This document shows positions 8,108-15,425 of a stretch of DNA of 64,000 bases, piece after piece (position 1 is the first letter of the stretch; each line of letters begins with the position of its first letter). Under the pieces are notes generated by a model. It searched no databases. It saw only the letters and a list, made by a program, of their open reading frames with translations, and was not told the origin of the DNA. Position numbers and translations under genes: made by a program. This DNA comes from Actinomadura sp. K4S16 (GTDB lineage: Bacteria > Actinomycetota > Actinomycetes > Streptosporangiales > Streptosporangiaceae), in assembly GCF_008327685.1 (NCBI RefSeq), contig NZ_BDDE01000018.1, positions 186,001-250,000 of the forward strand, in the 5' to 3' direction.

Positions 8108-8958
8108 GTTTGTGACGCTACCCCGTCAATGAGTTCCAGCGAAGCAGTTCTGTCCAGGGCCGCTGACAGGAGCATTTTGAACGTCGCCTCATCGGTCGCC
8201 ACCTCGGCCTCGTCCTCCACGAAGATGCTCCCGGTGCGATGGTCGCTCACGGACACGGTGAGTCGTCCGGGTGGGCGTAGGGAGAGGAGAACGTACGGGG
8301 TGATGAGCCCGAGGTATTCGCTGGCTGTCCTGGGAAGGACTCGGAGGTCCACGTGATCGCGCCGTGCGACCTCGGTCAGCCACCGAATCTGTGCGCGCAG
8401 GAGCGCGGGGTCACCGCCTACTTGGTTGTAGAGAACTGCCTCCGCGATGATCGGCATATAGCGTGGCGGGTCAGAACGGCTCAGCACCTTCTGTCGTGAC
8501 ATTCGGAAGTCGACCAGCGCTTTGACATCGTGGGGGCGTTTGGCGTTGCCGACCGCGATGATCTCTCGGGCGTAGTCGGGGAGTTGGAGGAGCCCAGGGA
8601 TGATATTGGGCTCGAAGTTGCGGATGACGGCAGCGTCTTCCTCCAGGCTCGCCAGGTCGAGGGCGGCGGCGGAGATGCGGTACTCGTACGCCCGCACCCA
8701 CGTGCCGGGCTGGTGGGTGGCGAGGTGGAGGAGGGATTCGCGGAGAGGGCCGTCCTCGATCTCGTAGAAGTCGAGTAAGTCGCTGAGTTCTTCTGGGGCG
8801 ACGAACTGGAGGCCGTTCTCGACCATGCTCACCCAGCCCTGGGAGCGGCCGAAGCGGCGGGCCACGGTGGCGACGGTCAGGTTGTGGCGGTCGCGGGCTT
8901 TGCGGAGCGCCGAGCCGATCCGGCGCTGGCGAACGGTGGGGGCGTTCCCGGAAGGCAT
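8104..8958 (-). CDS. XRE-family helix-turn-helix regulator, DUF5753 type
   Basis: 284 residues. An N-terminal XRE helix-turn-helix (RIGSALRKARDRHNLTVATV, then GWVSMVENGLQ) is followed by a DUF5753 domain (PGLLQLPDYAREII, AEAVLYNQVGG, TPYVLLSLRPP). This partners DUF397 proteins across actinobacteria; the pair are regarded as a regulator plus a small antagonist or cofactor. Three DUF397 genes follow with 4-bp overlaps, which is unusual as one or two are more typical. The operon promoter should lie in 8959-9192, shared with the divergent HATPase gene. Confidence 0.93.
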   Translation of the reverse strand: MPSGNAPTVRQRRIGSALRKARDRHNLTVATVARRFGRSQGWVSMVENGLQFVAPEELSDLLDFYEIEDGPLRESLLHLATHQPGTWVRAYEYRISAAALDLASLEEDAAVIRNFEPNIIPGLLQLPDYAREIIAVGNAKRPHDVKALVDFRMSRQKVLSRSDPPRYMPIIAEAVLYNQVGGDPALLRAQIRWLTEVARRDHVDLRVLPRTASEYLGLITPYVLLSLRPPGRLTVSVSDHRTGSIFVEDEAEVATDEATFKMLLSAALDRTASLELIDGVASQT

Positions 8959-9192
8959 CTTTCAAGAATGTCACCGAGTGTGTCGGCGCGTGCACGGAAA
9001 GGCTGGCGGTTGAACGTTCAGTCGGGGAACGTTCAGGCGGCCTGACACGGGGACTTCGGGCGGTGATTGTGGCGGGCGACTCCGAACCGAAGGGAGGCGC
9101 ACGATGGGAGCGCCCGAGACGAGAAGGACACCGGTGAGATGGGAGGCGGGCCACTCGGCGGCCCGGCCCGGCGTGTCGTGGATGGCGGGGTG

Positions 9193-9669
9193 ATGAGCGG
9201 CGACCTGGTCGTGGTCGGCGCGATCACGTTGCCGGGCGTTCCCCGGTCGGTGGCGAACGCGCGGCGGTTCCTGCGGGACATGCTGCCCCCGGCCCATCCC
9301 GCGCTGGACGACCTGATGACGGTCGGGAGCGAGACCGTCTGCAACGCCATCCTCCACACGGCCTCGGGTGACGGCGGCTGGGTGACGGTGAGCCTCCTGG
9401 TCGGAGAGGGCGTTCACCGTCTGGAGGTCGCTGACGATGGGGCGGACGGCAGGCGCCCCCGCGTCAAGCCGGAGGACGGCGCCGAGTGCGGGCGCGGGAT
9501 GCGGATCGTCGAAGCCCTCTCGGATCGCTGGGGGTACCGGACGGACGGGGACCGCACGATCGTGTGGGCGGAGTTCCGTTTCGCGAACTCGTTCGGAAAC
9601 TCCGACATGGGGCTGTCGCGGGTCTCTTCCACGCTGATGGCATCAGCGTTCCAAGGAGGAGACCAATGA
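9193..9669 (+). CDS. HATPase_c anti-sigma-like kinase (RsbW/SpoIIAB-type)
   Basis: 158 residues from ATG 9193. ATP-fold motifs are visible: LMTVGSETVCNAILHT (N-box), LEVADDGADG (G1) and GRGMRIVEALSDRWGY (G2). It belongs to the stand-alone actinobacterial HATPase_c family related to anti-sigma kinases, commonly found near XRE/DUF397 genes, as here. The last ~28 residues (after WAEFRFA) come from DNA that also occurs, non-coding, upstream of the second VOC gene at 14601-14682, so the tail is probably an acquired read-in rather than part of the fold. Its stop overlaps the VOC start by 4 bp. Confidence 0.85.
   Translation: MSGDLVVVGAITLPGVPRSVANARRFLRDMLPPAHPALDDLMTVGSETVCNAILHTASGDGGWVTVSLLVGEGVHRLEVADDGADGRRPRVKPEDGAECGRGMRIVEALSDRWGYRTDGDRTIVWAEFRFANSFGNSDMGLSRVSSTLMASAFQGGDQ
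9593..9605. promoter_or_regulatory. Conserved 13-bp palindrome upstream of VOC gene 1
   Basis: TCGGA-AAC-TCCGA, a perfect inverted repeat of 5 bp arms, about 60 bp before the VOC start. The same site lies at 14609-14621 before the second copy. It may be an operator; that is inference from position and conservation only. Confidence 0.35.
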
Positions 9670-10040
9670 CTGTTCCCGCTTTCAACACCGTCACGTGGTT
9701 CCAGGTCGGTACCGACGCGCCGGAGGAGGCCCGCCGCTTCTACGGCGACATGTTCGGCTGGAAGTTCGCGCTCGACCCCTACAGCGACGGCTACGACCTG
9801 GTCACCTACCCGGGCGCCGACATGCCGTCCGGGGGCATCTCCCACGAGCCGGACGCGTCCCGCAACCACGCGATGTTCCTGGTCCTCGTGGAGGACGTCG
9901 AAGCCGTCTGCGACCAGACCGTGAAGGCCGGCGGCAAAGTCGCCATGCCTCCGCTGAGCAACGGCAACGGTCTCAAGTTCGCCTACTTGCAGGACCCGTC
10001 CGGCAACACCTTCGGCGTCTTCACCCCGCCCGCGCCCTAG
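9666..10040 (+). CDS. VOC-family (glyoxalase-fold) protein, copy 1
   Basis: 124 residues with one VOC/glyoxalase fold: NTVTWFQVGTD, RRFYGDMFGWKF, PSGGISHEPDASRNHAMFLV and a terminal LQDPSGNTFGVFTPP. The last is the typical metal-side beta strand. These small proteins bind metal and act as dioxygenases, isomerases or resistance proteins; no specific reaction can be assigned. It differs from the copy at 14683 at only a handful of positions, mainly around residues 38-54 and 100-105. It has a strong ribosome site (AAGGAGGAG) and a 4-bp overlap with the HATPase gene. Confidence 0.88.
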   Translation: MTVPAFNTVTWFQVGTDAPEEARRFYGDMFGWKFALDPYSDGYDLVTYPGADMPSGGISHEPDASRNHAMFLVLVEDVEAVCDQTVKAGGKVAMPPLSNGNGLKFAYLQDPSGNTFGVFTPPAP

Positions 10041-10105
10041 GCCTCATCGAGCGGTACGGGGCTTCGCGTGCCGCCCGCGGCGCTCGACCGGTGGATGAGC
10101 CGTGC

Positions 10106-11575
10106 TCAGGCCACGGGAGGCCAGGGGGCCGTCCAGTCCCATGGGGCGGCCTCTTCGAACTGGGCCGACAGCCGCAGGACGACGGCGTCGTGGCCGTGCG
10201 GTGCCGTGATCTGGACGCCGATCGGCAGGCCCGCGGCGTCGCGCCCGAAGGGGAGGGACGCGGCGGGCTGCCCGGTCAGGTTGGCGATCCGGGTGAACAC
10301 GGTGTACCGGGCGATCGCGTCGGCCGTGCCGGGGACGGCGGTGTCCAGGACGCCCAGGCGGGGCGGCGGTGCGGGCAGGGTGGGGCTCAGCCAGATGTCG
10401 TGATCCGCGTAGAACCCCGCGACCGTGCGGCCGAGTTGTTCCGTCTCCTGCAGGGCGTGGAGGAGGGCGCTGCCGGTGACGCCGGCCGCCTCCTCGTACT
10501 GCCGCCGGGTCATCGGCTCCAGTTCGTCGTCGCCGAGGGCGCGCCCGCGGGCACGGACCACGGTGTCGACCAGGCCGCGCAGCCCGGCGCCGAACAGCAC
10601 GTCCAGGGCCCTGCCCGGAAGGTCCGGATCGAACGAGGGCCCGGCGGCGCGGACCTCGTGCCCCAGGCGTTCGAACAACGCGGCGGCCTCCTCGACGGCG
10701 GCGGCGATCTCGGGATCGACGGGAGTGCCGTCGGGAGCGACCGTGGTGTAGCCGACGCGCAGGCGCGCCGGCGGCCGCCGCACCGCCGCCGAGAAGGTCT
10801 CCTCCATGGCGGGGGTCGCGAACGGCGCGCCGGGGACGGCTCCGGCGGTGGCGTCCAGCAGGGCCGCGCTGTCGCGCACCGTCCGGGTCACCGCGTGGGA
10901 GACGGCCATCGGGACGGACAGGGCACTGGCCCGCGGACCGTTCCACACCAGGCCGCGGGACGGCTTCATGCCGAACAGCCCGCAGGCGGAGGCCGGGATG
11001 CGGATGGAACCGGCGGCATCGGTGGCGTGCGCGGCCGGCAGGATGCCCGCCGCGACGGCGGCGGCCGCCCCGCCGCTGGAGCCACCCGCGGAGTAGGCGG
11101 GGTTCCAGGGGTTCCTCGTCGGCCCGTGCAGTGCGGGCTCGGTGCTGGCGCTGGCGCCGAACTCCGCCGTGTTGGTCTTGCCGAGGACGGCGAGCCCGGC
11201 CGCGCGGTAGCGGATGACCAGGTCGGCGTCCCGCTTCGCGACCGCGTGCTCGAACATCCGGCTGCCGTGGGTCGAGGGCAGGCCGGCCACGTCGCAGTAG
11301 AGGTCCTTGATCCCGATCGGGACGCCGCGGAGCGGCCCGTCCGGCAGTCCCCGTGCCACCTCGTCGCGCGCCTCGTCCAGGCGGGTGGCGACGAGGGCGT
11401 TGATGCCCGGGTCCCGCGTGGCGATCCGGTCGGCCACCAGTTCGAGGACCTCCTTCTCGCGCAGCTCGCCGTTCCTGATCAGTTCGGCGAGCCCGACCGC
11501 GTCATAGATGTCGAGGGGCGTGTCGAGGGGGGCCGGTCCGGGTTCCGGTGCCCGGCCCGGGGAACGGTTCGTCAT
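10106..11575 (-). CDS. Amidase-signature family enzyme
   Basis: 489 residues, normal for the amidase family. The Ser-cisSer-Lys triad is visible: Lys90 in PIGIKD, Ser166 in SAGGSSGGA, and nucleophile Ser190 in DAAGSIRIPAS. It hydrolyses amide bonds; the family also includes GatA, but the isolated location and lack of GatB/GatC argue for a catabolic amidase. It is followed on the same strand by cupin and MocR genes transcribed the same way, so they may form a loose unit. Start ATG at 11573-11575. Confidence 0.9.
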   Translation of the reverse strand: MTNRSPGRAPEPGPAPLDTPLDIYDAVGLAELIRNGELREKEVLELVADRIATRDPGINALVATRLDEARDEVARGLPDGPLRGVPIGIKDLYCDVAGLPSTHGSRMFEHAVAKRDADLVIRYRAAGLAVLGKTNTAEFGASASTEPALHGPTRNPWNPAYSAGGSSGGAAAAVAAGILPAAHATDAAGSIRIPASACGLFGMKPSRGLVWNGPRASALSVPMAVSHAVTRTVRDSAALLDATAGAVPGAPFATPAMEETFSAAVRRPPARLRVGYTTVAPDGTPVDPEIAAAVEEAAALFERLGHEVRAAGPSFDPDLPGRALDVLFGAGLRGLVDTVVRARGRALGDDELEPMTRRQYEEAAGVTGSALLHALQETEQLGRTVAGFYADHDIWLSPTLPAPPPRLGVLDTAVPGTADAIARYTVFTRIANLTGQPAASLPFGRDAAGLPIGVQITAPHGHDAVVLRLSAQFEEAAPWDWTAPWPPVA

Positions 11576-11621
11576 CTCTGCTCTTTTCTCATCTGAGGGG
11601 CTTCGGGGCGTGGCGCGGGGG

Positions 11622-12029
11622 TCAGGCGCGGGGCGCGCGACGGTCCCGCCGCTGCCGGAGCTCCTCGTCGTCCACCAGCGTGAGCATCGGCCGGCCGGGG
11701 ACGCACATCATCACGGCGACGAACCGGCTCCACCCGTCGGTGAGGTTGTTGGCCGCCTGGTAGTGGATGACGTCGCCGCCGGGTTCCCAGAACGTCTCGC
11801 CGGCGCGGACCACCCGCTCGGGCTCGCCTTCGAGTTCGAAGACCATCTCCCCTTCGAGCATGTAGCCGAACACCGGGCCCGCGTGGCGGTGCGGCGGGGT
11901 GCCCGGATCGCCGGGAGGCAGTTCGATGAGGACCGTCATCGCGCAAGCCCCGTCAGGGATCGACGGCTGCTGCTCCGCGAGCACCGTCAGGACGGTGCCC
12001 GACTCTTGCGTGCTTTCCATGCCCGGCAC
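11622..12029 (-). CDS. Cupin-domain protein
   Basis: 135 residues folding as a single cupin: PPHRHAGPVFGYMLEGEMVF (motif 1, with His-x-His and Glu metal ligands) and GDVIHYQAAN (motif 2 His). Such proteins bind a divalent metal; many are small dioxygenases or isomerases. It lies 46 bp before the amidase start on the same strand, so the two may be co-transcribed. A second possible start (MESTQES) is four codons in. Confidence 0.85.
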   Translation of the reverse strand: MPGMESTQESGTVLTVLAEQQPSIPDGACAMTVLIELPPGDPGTPPHRHAGPVFGYMLEGEMVFELEGEPERVVRAGETFWEPGGDVIHYQAANNLTDGWSRFVAVMMCVPGRPMLTLVDDEELRQRRDRRAPRA

Positions 12030-12119
12030 GCTAGGACCTGATCGGCCCCATCGGATGGGCCATTCGGCGGTCAGATCGTTGGACCGCTTGGTGTCGCGGA
12101 GCCGGGCGCTCCCGTCCGG

Positions 12120-13556
12120 TCAGCCGGCTCCGAGTTCGCTCAGGCGGCCGACCAGGGCGTCGATCGCGGGCCGGTAGGCGCGTGCCGGCGGGCTGCCGTA
12201 CCCGACGACCAGCGACGGGGGCCGCGGTTCCCGGTCGAGGGGATCGCGCAGGTAGGCGCCGAGCGCGTGCACGTCGACCGACGCGAGTCGCAGGGCGGCC
12301 GTCAGCGCCGCCTCGTCGGGCGGGCCGGACGGCAGTTCGAGGATCGCGTGCAGGCCCGCCTCGATCCCGCGCACCCGCGCGCGCGGCAGCCGGGAGGCCA
12401 CCGCCTCGGCGAGCAGGTCGCGGCGGTGGCGGTACGAGCGGCGGACCGTGCGCAGGTGCCGGTCGTAGCCGCCGGAGTCGATCAGGCGGGCGAGGGCGAG
12501 CTGTTCGAGCGGGCTCGTCGGTTGCGCCCGGCGCTTGGCCTCGACCAGCGGTTCGAGCAGCGGCGGCGGGCAGGCGATCCAGCCGAGCCGCACCGCCGGG
12601 CCGAGGCTCTTGCTGGCCGACCCGGCGTACACGACGCGGGACGGTCGGCGGGCCTGCAGCGCGCCGACGGGCTTGCGGTCGTAGCGGAACTCCCCGTCGT
12701 AGTCGTCCTCGACGATCCAGCCGAGGTCCTCGTCCGCCCACGCCAGCAGGTCGGCGCGGCGCGCGGGCGCCATGCTCATCCCGAGCGGGAACTGGTGCGC
12801 CGGCGTGCACACGGCGACCCCGGCCCCGGAGGCGGACAGCTCCGCGCAGGACATCCCGTCGGCGTCCACGGCGATGTCGGCCACGTCCAGACGGGAGGAG
12901 ACGATGCGGACATGGTCGCCGATCGCCGGGTTCTCCATCGCGACGCGGTCCGTCCCGAGTTCGGCGAAGACCTCGGTGAGCAGGGTGAGCGCCTGCGTGA
13001 ACCCGGAGCAGACGACCACATGGGACGGGTCGACACGGACTCCGCGCACGCGGCCCAGATAGGCGGCCAGCGTCGTGCGCAACTCCAGGCGCCCCCTGGC
13101 GTCGCCTCGGGCGAAGGCGTCGGCCGGCGCCTCCCGCAGGACGTGGCGCATGGCGCGGCCCCAGGAGTCGCGGGGGAAGGAGCTGCTGTCCGCCTGGCCG
13201 GGACGCAGGTCATGGCGCGGCGCCGCCGGGACCGGGCGCTCCGGCGCGGTGGAGGCCGGCGTGGAGGCCCCGGCCGCGACGCGCGTGCCGGATCCGGAAC
13301 GCGAGGTGAGCCAGCCCTCGGCGACCAGCTGCTCGTAGGCGGCGGCCACGGTCCCGCGGGCCAGCCCGAGCTGTTCGGCGAGCTCCCGGCTGGAGGGCAG
13401 TCGCGTCCCGGCCCTGAGCCGCCCGTCGCGGATCGCGGACCGCAGCGCCTCCTCGACCGCCCGCCGCCGGCCGCCCCGGGGCGGGATCTGCAGGAGCAGC
13501 TCCGGACCGAAGCCGGGCCCGAGGGGAGGCGTGAAGCTGTCCAATCTTTCGTCCAT
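12120..13556 (-). CDS. MocR-type transcriptional regulator (GntR helix-turn-helix plus aminotransferase domain)
   Basis: 478 residues. A GntR winged helix (residues ~30-95: GTRLPSSRELAEQLGLARGT) is joined by a Pro/Ala linker to a fold-type I aminotransferase domain. The PLP lysine is Lys316 in VYAGSASKSLG, and VEDDYDGEFRYDRKP is a hallmark. MocR proteins use PLP or its amino-acid adduct as effector (for example PdxR and GabR). It diverges from the epimerase gene at 13684, with 127 bp between them that probably hold the operator. It is upstream of the cupin and amidase on the same strand. Confidence 0.92.
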   Translation of the reverse strand: MDERLDSFTPPLGPGFGPELLLQIPPRGGRRRAVEEALRSAIRDGRLRAGTRLPSSRELAEQLGLARGTVAAAYEQLVAEGWLTSRSGSGTRVAAGASTPASTAPERPVPAAPRHDLRPGQADSSSFPRDSWGRAMRHVLREAPADAFARGDARGRLELRTTLAAYLGRVRGVRVDPSHVVVCSGFTQALTLLTEVFAELGTDRVAMENPAIGDHVRIVSSRLDVADIAVDADGMSCAELSASGAGVAVCTPAHQFPLGMSMAPARRADLLAWADEDLGWIVEDDYDGEFRYDRKPVGALQARRPSRVVYAGSASKSLGPAVRLGWIACPPPLLEPLVEAKRRAQPTSPLEQLALARLIDSGGYDRHLRTVRRSYRHRRDLLAEAVASRLPRARVRGIEAGLHAILELPSGPPDEAALTAALRLASVDVHALGAYLRDPLDREPRPPSLVVGYGSPPARAYRPAIDALVGRLSELGAG

Positions 13557-13683
13557 GCAATGGCCCAGCCTAGTGGGCTGTTCCGCTCGTAGGTTGGCGG
13601 TGCCCGGAGGCCGGGCCGTTCGACTGCCCCGTCATGCCCGGCCACCGGGCTCCATCGAAGATCCGCAGAGAAAGGAGCCCGCC

Positions 13684-14580
13684 GTGCGCGTCTTCGTCGC
13701 CGGCGCCACCGGCGCCGTGGGCCGGTTCTTGGTGCCGCTTCTCCTGGAGGCCGGACACCAGGTCACCGGTACCGCCCGGACCCGGGCAGGGCTGGACCGG
13801 TTGCGCGAGCAAGGCGCCATCCCCGTCCAGGTCGACGTGTTCGACGCCGGTGGCCTGGTCGAGGCGGTCGCGGCCGCCTCACCCGACGCCGTGATCCACC
13901 AGCTCACCGCGCTGGCGAAGGGCACGCCCGCCGACAACGGGCGGATCCGCAGGGAGGGCACGCGCAACCTCGTCGACGCCGCGGTGCGGGCCGGCGTGAC
14001 CCGCATTGTTGCGCAGTCCGTCGCCTGGGCCTACGCGCCCGGGGACCCGCCGGCCGGCGAGGACGTCCCCCTCGACCGGACGGCCCCTCCGCCGCGGGCG
14101 AACATGATCGGCGGCATCGCGGCCCTGGAGGAGACGGCCGCCGAGCTGGACGAGCACGTCGTCCTGCGCTACGGCACCTTCTACGGGAAGGGGACCTGGT
14201 ACTCGCCGGACGGTCTCGTCGCCGATGTGCTCCGGGGGGAAGGGAACGCCGGCCGGGCCGCCGCGTTCGTCGGCCGGTTGCAGGCCGACGACGGCGTCAC
14301 GTCCTTCGTCCATGTGGAGGACGCCGCCAGGGCCGCGGTCGCCGCCCTCGACTGGCCGAGCGGCCCGGTCAACATCGTCGACGACGAGCCGGCGGCCGCC
14401 CGGGACTGGTTGCCCGTCCTGGCCGCCGCGTTCGGGGCTCCGCCCCCGCCCGCGGCCACCGGCCGCGCGGGCTGGCAGCGCGGAGCGAGCAACGCCCGCG
14501 CGAGATCGTTCGGCTGGCGGCCCCGCCATTCCAGCTGGCGGACGGGCTTCACCACGATGGAGGGGGCCGAGAGGACCTGA
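13684..14580 (+). CDS. NAD(P)-dependent epimerase/dehydratase-like (atypical SDR)
   Basis: 298 residues from GTG 13684 behind AGAAAGGAG. The Rossmann motif VAGATGAVGRF is at the extreme N-terminus and SVAWAYAPGDPPAGE marks the central strand. The classical Tyr-x-x-x-Lys pair is not where extended SDRs carry it (region PPPRANMIGGIAALEE), so this is an atypical SDR, either a different oxidoreductase or an NAD(P)-binding non-enzyme. It is divergent from MocR and likely its target. Confidence 0.83.
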   Translation: MRVFVAGATGAVGRFLVPLLLEAGHQVTGTARTRAGLDRLREQGAIPVQVDVFDAGGLVEAVAAASPDAVIHQLTALAKGTPADNGRIRREGTRNLVDAAVRAGVTRIVAQSVAWAYAPGDPPAGEDVPLDRTAPPPRANMIGGIAALEETAAELDEHVVLRYGTFYGKGTWYSPDGLVADVLRGEGNAGRAAAFVGRLQADDGVTSFVHVEDAARAAVAALDWPSGPVNIVDDEPAAARDWLPVLAAAFGAPPPPAATGRAGWQRGASNARARSFGWRPRHSSWRTGFTTMEGAERT

Positions 14581-14600
14581 GGAGAAAGGTCGCTCGGATC

Positions 14601-15057
14601 GAACTCGTTCGGAAACTCCGACATGGGGTTGTCGCGAGGCTCTTCCACGCTGTTCGGCAGCAGTGTTCCAAGGAGGAGACCAATGACCGTTCCCGCTTTC
14701 AACACCGTCACGTGGTTCCAGGTCGGCACGGACGCGCCGGAGGAGGCCCGCCGCTTCTATGGCGACATGTTCGGCTGGAAGTTCGCGCTCGACCCCGACG
14801 CCGACGGCTACGACCTGGTCACCTACCCGGGCGCGGAGGAGCCGTCCGGGGGCATCTCCCATGAGCCGGACGCGTCCCGCAACCACGCGATGTTCCTGGT
14901 GCTGGTGGAGGACGTCGAAGCCGTCTGCGACCAGACCGTGAAGTCCGGCGGCAAGGTCGCCATGCCGCCGCTGACCACGACCAACGGCCTCAAGTTCGCC
15001 TACTTGCAGGACCCGTCCGGCAACACCTTCGGCGTGTTCACCCCGCCCGCGTCCTAG
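14601..15057 (+). repeat. Segmental duplication, copy 2
   Basis: Second copy of the 9585-10040 segment. Here the 80 bp before the VOC gene are non-coding (between the epimerase stop at 14580 and ATG 14683) and keep the 13-bp palindrome at 14609-14621 and the same AAGGAGGAG ribosome site. Confidence 0.9.
14683..15057 (+). CDS. VOC-family (glyoxalase-fold) protein, copy 2
   Basis: 124 residues, nearly identical to the protein at 9666-10040. Differences cluster at DPDADGYD versus DPYSDGYD, GAEEPSGG versus GADMPSGG, and PLTTTNG versus PLSNGNG. Same fold and start context. A strong terminator follows directly (15072-15101). As its upstream DNA is non-coding and carries a palindrome and ribosome site, this is probably the ancestral arrangement, with the 9.6 kb copy derived; that order is inference. 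Confidence 0.88.
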   Translation: MTVPAFNTVTWFQVGTDAPEEARRFYGDMFGWKFALDPDADGYDLVTYPGAEEPSGGISHEPDASRNHAMFLVLVEDVEAVCDQTVKSGGKVAMPPLTTTNGLKFAYLQDPSGNTFGVFTPPAS

Positions 15058-15071
15058 ACCCAGGACATGGC

Positions 15072-15101
15072 GAGGGCCCCGAGGCGAACCTCGGGGCCCT
15101 C
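15072..15101. terminator. Intrinsic-type terminator after VOC copy 2
   Basis: Perfect 13-bp inverted repeat (GAGGGCCCCGAGG, loop CGAA). There is no T-run, as usual in high-GC actinobacteria. Confidence 0.8.
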
Positions 15102-15297
15102 ACCACGCCGGGGCCCGGCGATGATCGCGGCCTACACCTCCGCGATCACCGTCACCGACACGGCCCTGGCCTCAGCCACCGCCGCGGGTCGGGCGGCTGG
15201 AAGGCGCTCTGAGCGCCTGGAAGTCGCACGACCCGCCGAGCCGGGCGACCGCAGCGACACGACGCGAACCCGCACGGGCACGGAAACCTGCACCGTG
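15102..15297. other. Stretch without a supported gene
   Basis: About 200 bp between the terminator and the aceE-side repeats. A 60-codon frame from ATG 15121 is open but shows no family features. Nothing else was recognised. Confidence 0.4.
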
Positions 15298-15418
15298 GCG
15301 TGAGGATCGCCCGGCTCGCAACGGGGGGTTCCAGGGGGGTCGCTCCCCCTGGGCAGCGCAGCGTGAGGATCGCCCGGCTCGCAACGGGGGGTTCCAGGGG
15401 GGTCGCTCCCCCTGGGCA
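15298..15418 (-). repeat. Two 63-bp tandem hairpin units downstream of aceE
   Basis: Two nearly identical 63-bp units (offset 15298 to 15361). On the minus strand each has the hairpin CCAGGGGG-AGCGA-CCCCCTGG followed by a second C-run. Lying immediately after the aceE stop, they probably act as a doubled terminator. The design resembles the tandem repeats at 19277 and 22398. Confidence 0.75.
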
Positions 15419-15425
15419 ACACAGC

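Larger units (their letters stand above)
9585..10040 (+). repeat. Segmental duplication, copy 1
   Basis: About 455 bp including 80 bp of upstream DNA and a whole VOC gene; matches 14601-15057. In this copy the upstream part codes for the tail of the HATPase gene. Confidence 0.9.

Noticed and set aside
15121..15303. A 60-codon frame between the terminator and the aceE repeats
   Set aside because: No family features, follows a strong terminator, and ends inside the repeat unit.
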